From Pseudomonas paracarnis (GTDB taxonomy: Bacteria > Pseudomonadota > Gammaproteobacteria > Pseudomonadales > Pseudomonadaceae): a DNA stretch of 64,000 nt. The stretch is from positions 124,001 to 188,000 of the forward strand of contig NZ_CAJFCN010000002.1 in NCBI RefSeq assembly GCF_904063055.1, written 5' to 3'. Of this stretch, positions 1 to 8,038 are shown piece by piece (position 1 is the stretch's first letter; every line of letters begins with the position of its first letter). A program made the translations under genes and the position numbers. The notes under the pieces were generated by a model, which saw only the letters and a program-made list of their open reading frames with translations, did not search any database and was not told the DNA's origin.

Positions 1-1785
1 CAGCACGGCCACCAGCTTGTCGCCCTCGCGGTAGACCTTTTCCAGCATCATGTCGCCGGTCATGATCACTTCCTTGGGGTACATGCTGCGGTAGTACGTG
101 GGGAACGACGTACCGCCGATTGCCACGCCTGGCTTGATGTCGTCGGTGACGATCTCCACCTGGCTGCCTTTGTCGGCCAGGAAGTCGGCCACCGACATCC
201 CGGTGAATTCACAGATGGTGTCGTACACCAGCACGTTCTTGCCAGGCAGCACCTTGCCGTCGAGCACGTCCCAACTGCTCACTACCAAGCCTTCGGCGGC
301 GCCCCAGTGTTCGTTCTGCTCGATGAACGGGTGCCCGCCCACCGCCAGCACCACCACGTCCGGACGCACGTCCAGGATGGTCTCGGCATCGGCTGCAACA
401 CCCAGGCGCAGGTCGACTTTCAAACGCGCCAGCTCCAGTTGATACCAACGAGTGATACCGGCGATCTGGTCACGTTGCGGCGCTTTCGATGCCGTGGTGA
501 TTTGCCCGCCGATAAACTCCTTTTTCTCGAACAGCGTCACGTCGTGGCCACGTTCAGCCGCCACGCGCGCGGCTTCCATCCCGGCCGGGCCGGCGCCCAC
601 TACAACCACCTTGCGCTTGGGCCCGGTGGACTTCTCGATGATGTGCGGCACGCCCATGTATTCACGGGAGGTCGCAGCGTTCTGGATGCACAGCACATCC
701 AGGCCCTGGTACTGGCGGTCGATGCAGTAGTTGGCGCCCACGCACTGCTTGATCTGGTCGATCTGGCCCATCTTGATCTTGGCGATCAGGTGCGGGTCGG
801 CGATGTGCGCACGGGTCATGCCGACCATGTCCACATAGCCGCCTTCCAGAATACGCGTGGCCTGGTTCGGGTCCTTGATGTTCTGCGCGTGCAGCACCGG
901 AACCTTGACCACTTCCTTGATGCCGGCCGCCAGGTGCAGGAACGGTTCCGGCGGGTAGCTCATGTTCGGGATGACGTTGGCCAGGGTGTTGTGGGTGTCG
1001 CAACCCGAGCCCACCACGCCGATGAAATCGAGCATGCCGGTGTCGTCGTAATACTTGGCGATTTGCTTCATGTCCTCGTGGGACAAGCCGTCCGGGTGGA
1101 ACTCGTCGCCGCACAGGCGCATGCCCACGCAGAAGTCATCCCCCACTTCGGCACGCACGGCCTTCAACACTTCCAGGCCGAACTTCATGCGGCCCTCGAA
1201 GCTGCCGCCCCACTCGTCGGTACGCTTGTTGACCCGCGGGCTCCAGAACTGGTCGATCATGTGCTGGTGCACAGCCGACAACTCCACCCCGTCCAGGCCA
1301 CCGGCCTTGGCCCGACGCGCAGCCTGGGCGTAGTTGCCAATCACACGCCAGATTTCTTCCGGCTCGATGGTTTTGCAGGTGGCACGGTGCACCGGCTCAC
1401 GCACGCCGGACGGCGACATCAGGGTCGGCCAGTTGAAGCCGTCCCAACGCGAACGCCGGCCCATGTGGGTAATCTGGATCATGATCTTGGCGCCATGCTT
1501 GTGCATGGCATCGGCCAGATTCTGGAAGTGCGGGATGATGCGGTCGGTGGACAGGTTCACCGACGCCCACCATTCCTGCGGGCTGTCGATGGCCACCACG
1601 GAGGAGCCACCGCAGATCGCCAGGCCAATACCGCCCTTGGCTTTCTCTTCGTAGTACTTCACATAGCGGTCGGTGGTCATGCCGCCGTCGGTGGCATACA
1701 CCTCGGCATGCGCAGTACTGAGCACGCGGTTGCGGATGGTCAGTTTGCCGATCTGGATCGGCTGGAACATTGCTTCGAAAGCCAT
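1..1785 (-). CDS. dgcA: Dimethylglycine demethylase subunit DgcA, 3' end cut by window edge
   Basis: This is an FMN- and FAD-type oxidoreductase of the trimethylamine dehydrogenase/old yellow enzyme family that demethylates dimethylglycine to sarcosine. The first 595 codons are visible. The N-terminal TIM barrel begins MAFEAMFQPIQIG, and a second nucleotide-binding domain begins near residue 395 (VVVVGAGPAGMEAAR). The Fe-S loop reads CVGANYCID followed 12 residues later by LCIQN, so the usual four cysteines are Cys348, Ala351, Cys354 and Cys366, with one ligand missing. The ATG at 1785 has GAGGA 7 bases upstream and follows the DUF5943 gene by 15 bases, which indicates one operon. The identity rests on similarity to P. 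aeruginosa DgcA and the conserved neighbours. Confidence 0.93.
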   Translation of the reverse strand, partial: MAFEAMFQPIQIGKLTIRNRVLSTAHAEVYATDGGMTTDRYVKYYEEKAKGGIGLAICGGSSVVAIDSPQEWWASVNLSTDRIIPHFQNLADAMHKHGAKIMIQITHMGRRSRWDGFNWPTLMSPSGVREPVHRATCKTIEPEEIWRVIGNYAQAARRAKAGGLDGVELSAVHQHMIDQFWSPRVNKRTDEWGGSFEGRMKFGLEVLKAVRAEVGDDFCVGMRLCGDEFHPDGLSHEDMKQIAKYYDDTGMLDFIGVVGSGCDTHNTLANVIPNMSYPPEPFLHLAAGIKEVVKVPVLHAQNIKDPNQATRILEGGYVDMVGMTRAHIADPHLIAKIKMGQIDQIKQCVGANYCIDRQYQGLDVLCIQNAATSREYMGVPHIIEKSTGPKRKVVVVGAGPAGMEAARVAAERGHDVTLFEKKEFIGGQITTASKAPQRDQIAGITRWYQLELARLKVDLRLGVAADAETILDVRPDVVVLAVGGHPFIEQNEHWGAAEGLVVSSWDVLDGKVLPGKNVLVYDTICEFTGMSVADFLADKGSQVEIVTDDIKPGVAIGGTSFPTYYRSMYPKEVIMTGDMMLEKVYREGDKLVAVL

Positions 1786-1800
1786 GGCACGGTCCTCGGC

Positions 1801-2331
1801 TTACAACGGTTTGACGGTGAACAAACCATCATCGTGGCCCTCTTCGGAGCCTCCGTAGACTTGTTCGGCGACAGTGCGAATCTTGCTGCCACGCGCTTGA
1901 AGGATCTGGTCCATGGCGCCGGCAAACCAGCCGGTGAACATGTAGTCCACCTTGCGGCCGACCTTGCCGTACACGTAGACGAACGCCGAGTGTTCCAGCT
2001 TGACGCTAGCGGTGCCTTTATCCAGGTCGATGTCCTGGATCTTGAACAGGCCCCAGCCGCGTTGCGACAGGCGCTTCATGTAGTGCTCGAACACTGCGAC
2101 GCCTTCCAGGCCGTGGCATTCAGCTTCTTTTTCACACCAGTGCCAGGCGGATTTGTAGCCGGCCTTGTAGAGGATCTCGGCGTAGGCATCAGCGCCCAGC
2201 ACTTCTTCGATACCCATGTGGTTGTTGACGAAGAAGTGGCGTGGCACATACAGCATCGGCAGGGCGTCGGAGGTCCAGACACCGGTTTCGCTGTCGACTT
2301 CAATTGGCAATTGCGGGGCGATCTTGGCCAT
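1801..2331 (-). CDS. DUF5943-type protein of the dgc operon
   Basis: A 176-residue cytoplasmic protein without signal peptide or membrane segment. It resembles the small protein that lies between the dipeptidase-like gene and dgcA in P. aeruginosa (PA5397). Its fold looks like the 4-vinyl reductase (V4R)/heme-NO-binding-like group, but I see no diagnostic catalytic motif, so no reaction is assigned. It lies between the dipeptidase-like gene (78 bases upstream) and dgcA (15 bases downstream) on the same strand, so it should be made together with the dimethylglycine demethylase. The ATG at 2331 is preceded by GGAG at 10 bases. Confidence 0.8.
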   Translation of the reverse strand: MAKIAPQLPIEVDSETGVWTSDALPMLYVPRHFFVNNHMGIEEVLGADAYAEILYKAGYKSAWHWCEKEAECHGLEGVAVFEHYMKRLSQRGWGLFKIQDIDLDKGTASVKLEHSAFVYVYGKVGRKVDYMFTGWFAGAMDQILQARGSKIRTVAEQVYGGSEEGHDDGLFTVKPL

Positions 2332-2409
2332 GGAAACTTAACTCCAGAAAATTCGTTTTGATGCCCGCCACGCGGATGGCGGCGGGTGAAGGATTAAGCG
2401 AGCAGTGGC

Positions 2410-3387
2410 TTATTCGCCCCAGACGTCCTTGAGCACGTTGACCCAGTTCTCGCCCATGATCTTGCGCACCACGCGCTCGCTGTGGCCGCGCTTGAGCAGG
2501 GTCTCGGTGAGGTTGGGGAACTCACCCACGGTGCGGATGCCAAGCGGGTTGATGATCTTGCCGAAGCTGGTCAAGCGGCGGGCGTAGCCCTTGTCATGGG
2601 TGAGCATTTCGAAGAAATCCTGGCCATGGCCCTGGGTGAAGTCGGTGCCAATGCCGATGGCGTCTTCACCGACGATATTCATGGTGTATTCGATGGCTTC
2701 GGCGTAGTCGTCGATGGTCGAGTCGATGCCCTTGGCCAGGAACGGCGCAAACATGGTCACGCCGACAAAACCGCCATGGTCGGCGATGAACTTCAGCTCT
2801 TCATCGGACTTGTTGCGCGGGTGCTCTTTAAGCCCGGACGGCAGGCAGTGCGAGTAGCACACTGGCTTTTTCGATTCGAGGATGACCTCTTCGCTGGTCT
2901 TGGAGCCCACGTGGGACAGGTCGCACATGATGCCGACGCGGTTCATCTCGCCGACAATCTCACGACCGAAACCCGACAGGCCGCCATCGCGCTCATAGCA
3001 ACCGGTGCCCACCAGATTCTGGGTGTTGTAGCACATCTGCACCACGCCAACGCCGAGCTGCTTGAAGATCTCGACATAGCCGAGCTGGTCCTCAAAGGCA
3101 TGGGCATTCTGGAAACCGAAGATGATGCCAGTCTTGCCCTGCTCCTTGGCGCGGCGGATGTCAGCGGTGGTTTTCACCGGGATCACCAGGTCGCTGTTCT
3201 CACGGATCAGGGTCTGGCTGGCGACAATGTTATTGATCGTGGCCTGGAAGCCTTCCCACACCGACACCGTGCAGTTGGCGGCGGTGAGGCCACCTTTGCG
3301 CATGTCTTCGAACAGGTCGCGGTTCCACTTGGCAATAATCAGACCGTCGATAACGATGCTGTCGGCGTGCAACTCGGCTGGGCTCAT
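2410..3387 (-). CDS. Renal-dipeptidase-fold protein with degenerate zinc site, dgc operon
   Basis: A 325-residue member of the M19 membrane dipeptidase family. Known members bind two zincs through His16/Asp18, a bridging Glu, two further His and an Asp. Here the N-terminal motif reads IDGLIIAKW (Leu16, Ile18 instead of HxD), and the bridging Glu position reads FGFQNAH (Gln93). The second site is kept: DLSHVG (His159), YSHC (His180) and GIGTDF (Asp249). The protein is therefore probably not a classical two-zinc dipeptidase. The start at 3387 has AAGGGG about 8 bases upstream, and a longer upstream reading lacks one. It leads the operon with the DUF5943 gene and dgcA, so a role in betaine or dimethylglycine use is inferred. 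Confidence 0.85.
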   Translation of the reverse strand: MSPAELHADSIVIDGLIIAKWNRDLFEDMRKGGLTAANCTVSVWEGFQATINNIVASQTLIRENSDLVIPVKTTADIRRAKEQGKTGIIFGFQNAHAFEDQLGYVEIFKQLGVGVVQMCYNTQNLVGTGCYERDGGLSGFGREIVGEMNRVGIMCDLSHVGSKTSEEVILESKKPVCYSHCLPSGLKEHPRNKSDEELKFIADHGGFVGVTMFAPFLAKGIDSTIDDYAEAIEYTMNIVGEDAIGIGTDFTQGHGQDFFEMLTHDKGYARRLTSFGKIINPLGIRTVGEFPNLTETLLKRGHSERVVRKIMGENWVNVLKDVWGE

Positions 3388-3605
3388 CAGGCGTCCCCTT
3401 ATTGGCGATTCATGCGCCGAATCGTCTGCCGGCGCTTTGGGGCCAGCATATGCCCAGGCACCGACGGAGCCGGGTGCAAAAACGACAGGGGAATTGCCGA
3501 AAGCGTCAATCCACGACAAAGGCTATGCAGACATGCCTGACTGGCGGCTGTTCTTTGTCTTACGCTTGAGCCAGAATTGCGCATCACGTGATATGAGACG
3601 GCGCA

Positions 3606-4007
3606 ATGAAATCGATTTTCCTGGCTTTGGCACTCATCGCAACCACCGCCCACGCGGCCGAAGACACCGACAGCACGCCGTGCGACGGCATCGAGAACGA
3701 CCAGCAAACCCTGGAATGCGCCACCTATAACAAAACCACCGCCGAGCAATTGCTCAAGGATAACTATCAGGGGTTACTGGAGCGCATGGGTTCGACCTAC
3801 GGCAGCGACAAGACCAAACTGGCGGACATTACCGCCCGTCTGAAGGACGCGCAGCAAAAGTGGGAAAAACTGCGGGATGCCGATTGTGCGGTGGACACCT
3901 TCCCGGCAGTCACCGGCACCAAGGCCTATGCGATTGCGCACAACGACTGCCTGGCGCGGATGAGTGATGAGCGGTCGGAGTTTTTGGAGTCGATTGGGCA
4001 GGAGTAA
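3606..4007 (+). CDS. LprI/DUF1311-like periplasmic protein
   Basis: A 133-residue protein with a clear Sec signal peptide (MKSIFLALALIATTAHAAE, cleavage after AHA). The mature part carries four cysteines, and the spacing near CDGIENDQQTLECA and DCLARMSDER is typical of the LprI-N/DUF1311 family. Members of that family are periplasmic, and some inhibit lysozyme. The gene is divergent from the dgc operon and stands alone, with tyrosinase convergent behind it. The ribosome-binding site is weak. The function in this organism is not known. Confidence 0.72.
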   Translation: MKSIFLALALIATTAHAAEDTDSTPCDGIENDQQTLECATYNKTTAEQLLKDNYQGLLERMGSTYGSDKTKLADITARLKDAQQKWEKLRDADCAVDTFPAVTGTKAYAIAHNDCLARMSDERSEFLESIGQE

Positions 4008-4050
4008 ACACCCTTCACGCGACCAGGCCGCGCAAAGGGCTGCGCCACGC

Positions 4051-5013
4051 TCAAGCCATGAAAGGTGACTTGAACGGCCTTTTGGTCAAGGGTGAGGCTG
4101 GCTCGTAGGCATACCCCAGCGCGGTGATATCCATCACCTCACGGATACGACGAGTCCAGGGCTTGATCACATCATCGTAATTATGCCCGGTGGGGCCATC
4201 CTGCATCGGGCAGTAATGAGGCGCCAGTGCGGGCTTATCCAGCATCATTTGCGCCTGCCAGTCGGCCCAGATTTTGTCGATGAAACAATGATGCAGAAAA
4301 AATACTGGATCTTCGGGCGAGGTCATCGCCAGCATGTTGCCGCCAATCCATAAATGGACGCGGTTGTGCAATTGAGAACCAGGGGTGGTGACTTGCGGGT
4401 CGCCCTTCTGAGTGATCCAGCCTTCGAGTCGGTTTCTAAAGCCTCTATTGAACGGACTCGACGTGTAGTTCGGCTCGTCATACAGCTCTTCATTCATTGC
4501 CATCTGCAAGTCCGCGGCCGTCGGCAGCGAGTTGACCAAACGTGAGAACTGGCGCTTCAACCCCGCCCCCGGCAGCCCATCTTCCGGATAGGCAGGCACC
4601 GGCCAATTGCCGTATCGGTACGCGAAGGGTCCATCCTGCACCCTGAATTCATCGGCAGCGTCACCGTCACCCCCCAGCAGGCTTTGCTCCCACACCGGCG
4701 AATTCGTCGGGTCTGCCGCGTCCAATGTCCAATCCCAGTAAGGCAGCGTGATACCGGGCGTGATGGCCTGAAGGTCGGCTTCCAACTGCAACAACATTTC
4801 ACGATGCCAGGGTAAAAAAGCCGGCCCCAAGTGGGCGCCATTACGATAGTCGGGATCTTGGGGTTCATCAGGGTGAACGGTAGGTACCATCACTGCGTGA
4901 TGCCAATGCACATACTTGTCGTATCCGCCATTACCCTTAAGGGCCAACAGCGTATTGGTAAACGCTAGCCGTTCAGGCCCGCTCAGTTTTCGAATTTCCT
5001 TGCGAATATTCAT
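4051..5013 (-). CDS. Tyrosinase-family type 3 copper oxidase
   Basis: A protein of about 320 residues with both copper sites of the tyrosinase family. The CuA ligands are the histidines of YVHWHHAV, AHLGPAFLPWHREML and the residues between them. The CuB ligands are in SQLHNRVHLWIGG and FFLHHCFIDKIWADW. Such enzymes oxidise phenols to o-quinones and can give melanin-like pigment. There is no signal peptide and no adjacent caddie protein. An in-frame ATG 27 bases upstream (5040) is possible; the ATG at 5013 was chosen because the family-like sequence begins there and GAGG lies 10 bases before it. The promoter shared with the divergent DUF3010 gene holds a perfect palindrome. The physiological substrate is unknown. 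Confidence 0.88.
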   Translation of the reverse strand: MNIRKEIRKLSGPERLAFTNTLLALKGNGGYDKYVHWHHAVMVPTVHPDEPQDPDYRNGAHLGPAFLPWHREMLLQLEADLQAITPGITLPYWDWTLDAADPTNSPVWEQSLLGGDGDAADEFRVQDGPFAYRYGNWPVPAYPEDGLPGAGLKRQFSRLVNSLPTAADLQMAMNEELYDEPNYTSSPFNRGFRNRLEGWITQKGDPQVTTPGSQLHNRVHLWIGGNMLAMTSPEDPVFFLHHCFIDKIWADWQAQMMLDKPALAPHYCPMQDGPTGHNYDDVIKPWTRRIREVMDITALGYAYEPASPLTKRPFKSPFMA

Positions 5014-5093
5014 TGCCCGCCCGCCTCGTCGCAAAAACATGGGACCGCGTACCGGCCCCTGCTGCGAATCTAGTTGGGGAACCCATCAAGATC

Positions 5094-5113
5094 TACTGTC
5101 AGATCTGACAGTA
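5094..5113. promoter_or_regulatory. Perfect 20-bp palindrome, candidate operator
   Basis: TACTGTCAGATCTGACAGTA is an uninterrupted self-complementary 20-mer in the 190-base gap between the divergent tyrosinase and DUF3010 genes. Its size and place suit a dimeric repressor controlling one or both promoters. No TetR-, MarR- or LysR-type regulator lies next to it, so the binding protein is unidentified. Confidence 0.6.
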
Positions 5114-5203
5114 TCAGCACTATCTCCGACGGATGGTCAGCTCCTCTCGAACGAACCGAGCCTGTTACCATCCGTGCCCTCTTTTCCTGCTCAAGGCAAC
5201 GCC

Positions 5204-5620
5204 ATGATTATTTGCGGCATCGAAATCAAAGGCAGCGAAGCCATCATCGCCCTCGCCGCCCTGGACAACCAGGCGCTGACCCACGTCGCCCTGGCGACCA
5301 AGAAAATCGCCCTCGACGATGACGATGAAGCGGCCAACGTCAAAGCCTTCGCCGCTCAGGTGAAAGCGTTTGTGCAGGACAACGCCATCACTCGCATCGC
5401 CATCAAGAAGCGCAGCAAAAAAGGTGAATTCGCCGGTGGCCCAACGACGTTCAAGATTGAAGGGGTGCTTCAACTGCTGGAGGGGGTGGAGGTGACGCTG
5501 TTGTCGCCGCAGACCATCAATGCGCAGAACAAAAAGCACACCTTTGATCTGCCAGCGACGCTTAACAAGTATCAGCATGAAGCCTACAAGGCGGCATGCT
5601 CGGCCCTGGTAAAGAAATAA
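5204..5620 (+). CDS. DUF3010 family protein
   Basis: A 138-residue protein beginning MIICGIEIKGSEAIIAL and ending in a basic tail. It matches the short cytoplasmic DUF3010 family of gamma-proteobacteria, whose beta-strand-rich start recalls ribonuclease-H-like folds; no function is established. An upstream in-frame extension exists, but the conserved family start is the ATG at 5204. It is divergent from tyrosinase and convergent with the ATPase gene. Confidence 0.8.
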   Translation: MIICGIEIKGSEAIIALAALDNQALTHVALATKKIALDDDDEAANVKAFAAQVKAFVQDNAITRIAIKKRSKKGEFAGGPTTFKIEGVLQLLEGVEVTLLSPQTINAQNKKHTFDLPATLNKYQHEAYKAACSALVKK

Positions 5621-5651
5621 ACCACCTCCGCTCTCGTTAGAAGCCGGCCTT

Positions 5652-6830
5652 TTAGCGCGGTGTAAGGCTCTTGTGTTGCAGCCAGTCACCGAAGGTGTTG
5701 TCCTCCAGGGCATAGCCGCCTCGGCTCGACTTCCACACCAGTTCCTTGTCGCGCAGGGCATCGATGCAGGCTTGGATGGTCTGGGTACCCGGCACCACGT
5801 CGCTACCCATCTTTTCCAGCGCCTTGCTGACCGCCGTGAGGGTGCTATCGGTGAATGGCGCGAAGGGTTCGTTGTTTTGAGAACGCTCCACCATCACCTC
5901 CAGCACGGCGCGCTGCGGGATGGTCAGGGCGTTCCAGGCGCTTTCGAACTCGGTCCATACACCCGCGCGCAGCAATTCTGCGCGACTGTGCAGCAGTTGG
6001 CCAAGATTGCTCGCCTCGCCCAACTCCAATGCGACTTCACCGATGATCGTGCGCAACATCTCGGGACGCCGACCTACCCGCTCAAACGCCTCATCAATAT
6101 CAGCCGCGTTGAATTGGTTGTTCTGGGCCAGGTGCGCGTTGAGGTGCACGGTGTAGGCCTGGGTGAACGCTTTGCCCAGCAGCGGAAACGGCGTGATGCT
6201 GGAACCGAAGAATGGCTGGCTTTTACCCAATACCAAATGGGCGAGTTTGTCGCGATTGGATCCGGTAAACACCAGGCGCAAACCGCTGCCCTCCTCGTCA
6301 CGGCCTTGGTTGAGCTGATCCCGGGCAGCCTTCAACGCGAACATCGCATTGATACCTGACTCGGTGGTTAATGCGTGCTGTGCTTCGTCAATCACCAGTA
6401 CAACGGGTTTTTCTGCAGCCCTATGGAGCAATTCCAACGCTTGGGTCAGCGTCGCACCGACAGGCAATTGTGGCTTGGTAAAGTCCCAGGAAAGCGTACG
6501 CAGAAAGCTTAGTTTCTCGATGCCAATGTTTTTTGCCAGTTTGCGAATACCCTTTTCAAACGGCACCAATGCCCCCGCAATGGCACTCGCGATCAGCTCG
6601 GCGGGGTCTTTTTCCTTGTCGGCCCACAGGTCGACATACACCGCCAGCCAGCCCCGCAGCTGACATTCCGGAATCAGGTCTTCGCGCAGAAAAGTGCTTT
6701 TGCCCGTGCGTCGGGGCGCCGCGAGAAACAGGCCGGAGGTGAAATCCTGAATACCGGCCCCCACCAGGCCATCGGCAATACTGCTTGCCAGGGTGGGGCG
6801 GCGAAACACAAAGCCGCTGTGCTTGGACAT
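5652..6830 (-). CDS. Stand-alone AAA/STAND-like ATPase with C-terminal winged-helix region
   Basis: A 392-residue soluble protein. It has a Walker A motif at about residues 38-46 (APRRTGKST), a Walker B at about 145 (VLVIDEAQHA) and a sensor-like segment (LRLVFTGSNRD). The helical C-terminal half after residue 230 looks like the lid and winged helix of the ATPase_2/ORC-like AAA group. Such proteins occur as orphan nucleotide-dependent switches; the target is unknown. It sits as an accessory gene between the dgc and cdh gene sets and has its own AT-rich promoter overlapping the end of cdhR. Sequence composition and position suggest it was acquired separately from its neighbours. No toxin, nuclease or phage gene is next to it. 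Confidence 0.75.
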   Translation of the reverse strand: MSKHSGFVFRRPTLASSIADGLVGAGIQDFTSGLFLAAPRRTGKSTFLREDLIPECQLRGWLAVYVDLWADKEKDPAELIASAIAGALVPFEKGIRKLAKNIGIEKLSFLRTLSWDFTKPQLPVGATLTQALELLHRAAEKPVVLVIDEAQHALTTESGINAMFALKAARDQLNQGRDEEGSGLRLVFTGSNRDKLAHLVLGKSQPFFGSSITPFPLLGKAFTQAYTVHLNAHLAQNNQFNAADIDEAFERVGRRPEMLRTIIGEVALELGEASNLGQLLHSRAELLRAGVWTEFESAWNALTIPQRAVLEVMVERSQNNEPFAPFTDSTLTAVSKALEKMGSDVVPGTQTIQACIDALRDKELVWKSSRGGYALEDNTFGDWLQHKSLTPR

Positions 6831-6902
6831 GGTTTTATACTCAATTATGGAAATGACTATAAATTATAGCCAAGAGTATAATTGACTATAATTGTCCGTC
6901 AA
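6831..6902 (-). promoter_or_regulatory. AT-rich promoter with repeated operator-like sites for the ATPase gene
   Basis: On the minus strand TTGACG (6902-6897), a 16-base spacer and TATACT (6880-6875) form a good sigma70 promoter whose -35 box overlaps the cdhR stop codon. On the plus strand the spacer is almost filled by the tandem TATAATTGAC-TATAATTGTC (6877-6896). Further downstream lies the inverted repeat CTATAAATTATAG (6857-6869), and then CAATTAT near 6842. The stretch is far richer in A/T than its surroundings. The repeats suggest an operator, possibly autoregulatory. Confidence 0.6.
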
Positions 6903-7843
6903 ACCACCTCCCGTCGCCGATCCTCCCGCGGGCATTTGGCAAACCTTGCGCGATAGCTCCTGGTGAAATACGACGGTGACTCAAACCCGCACGCAATACT
7001 CACTTCCAGCACGCTCATGTCGCTCTGGCGCAGCAGTTTTCGGGCTTTTTCCAGGCGCAGGCCCAGGTAGAAATTACTGGGGGTGTCATTCAGGTGCAGG
7101 CGAAACAGCCGCTCCAGTTGGCGTCGGGTGACCTTGATCGTTTCGGCCAGGGCCAAGGTGCTCAGGGGCGGTTCGGTGTGCTGTTCCATTTCGCCGATCA
7201 CCTGCACCAGTTTCTTGTTATTGATGCCGTAGCGCGTGGCGATCTGCATGCGCTGGTGGTCCTTGCGGGGGCGGATGCGGCCAAGTACGAATTGCTCGGA
7301 AACCTGGATCGCCAGCTCCGGGCCGTGGGCCTGGGCGATGAGATCGAGCATCAAGTCGATGGACGCGGTCCCGCCGGCGCAGGTGATGCGGCGCCGGTCG
7401 ATTTCGAACAGTTCCTGGGTCACGCTCAGGTGCGGATAGGCCTCCTTGAAGGCGTCGATGGCTTCCCAGTGCAAGGTCAGGCGGTGGCCGTCAAGCAGGC
7501 CCGCTTCGGCCAACACGCAGGCGCCGGTGTCGATGGCACCAAGAGTCACACTCTCATGGTCGAGGCGGCGCAGCCAATGCTCCAGGGCGGGCGTGGCGAA
7601 CTGCAGGGGTTCGAAGCCAGCCACCACCAGTAAAGTCGCGCCTTTTTTCAATGGTTCAAGCGCGGCGTCGGCGTTGACCGACATGCCGTTGCTCGCCAGT
7701 ACCGCGCCGCCATCGGCACTCAAGATGTGCCAGCGGTACAGCTCGCCGCGAAAGCGATTGGCCACGCGCAACGGTTCCAGCGCGGAGATAAAACCGAGGG
7801 CCGAGAAACCCGGCATCAGCAAGAAATAGACATCCTGGAACAT
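6899..7843 (-). CDS. cdhR: Carnitine-responsive GlxA/AraC-type regulator CdhR
   Basis: A 314-residue transcription factor. An N-terminal DJ-1/PfpI-like sensor domain covers about residues 1-175, and a C-terminal AraC-type pair of helix-turn-helix motifs covers about 215-310 (TRRQLERLFR, SIACGFESPSYFTRSY). It is divergent from caiX, exactly as cdhR is from caiX-cdhC-cdhA-cdhB in P. aeruginosa, where it activates carnitine catabolism. The divergent spacer contains a 21-bp-spaced direct repeat that fits an AraC-type dimer site. The assignment rests on domain architecture plus neighbours. Confidence 0.9.
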   Translation of the reverse strand: MFQDVYFLLMPGFSALGFISALEPLRVANRFRGELYRWHILSADGGAVLASNGMSVNADAALEPLKKGATLLVVAGFEPLQFATPALEHWLRRLDHESVTLGAIDTGACVLAEAGLLDGHRLTLHWEAIDAFKEAYPHLSVTQELFEIDRRRITCAGGTASIDLMLDLIAQAHGPELAIQVSEQFVLGRIRPRKDHQRMQIATRYGINNKKLVQVIGEMEQHTEPPLSTLALAETIKVTRRQLERLFRLHLNDTPSNFYLGLRLEKARKLLRQSDMSVLEVSIACGFESPSYFTRSYRARFAKCPREDRRREVV

Positions 7844-7914
7844 GGTGGCGCTCTCGTCGGACGGGCAGCGTGGTCACTGTGATACGCCAGTTCAACCGGC
7901 CATTCAAGAGCACA

Positions 7915-7949
7915 GGTCGCTGCAGTGCAAGAGCGGGTCGCCGCCGTGC
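7915..7949 (+). promoter_or_regulatory. 21-bp-phased direct repeat, candidate CdhR site
   Basis: GGTCGCTGCAGTGC (7915-7928) and GGTCGCCGCCGTGC (7936-7949) agree in 12 of 14 positions and start exactly 21 bases apart, two helical turns, as expected for the two half-sites of an AraC-family dimer. They lie in the cdhR-caiX divergent spacer, about 90-125 bases before caiX. Confidence 0.6.
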
Positions 7950-8038
7950 GCTTTGCGGGGCGCCAAGCTGCGTAACGTGATCCCACGGCGCACAAAGACG
8001 CCGGCACCCACAATAACGACCTGCCGAGGGCTCCACCC

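Noticed and set aside
307..2361. 684-codon plus-strand open frame opposite dgcA
   Set aside because: It is antisense to dgcA and the DUF5943 gene, has a His/Val/Ala-rich composition typical of shadow frames in GC-rich DNA, and no recognisable domain.
3482..3560. GACAAAG/CTTTGTC inverted pair in the promoter of the dgc operon as a GbdR site
   Set aside because: The arms are short and far apart and do not resemble the 21-bp-phased repeats elsewhere; not enough to call.
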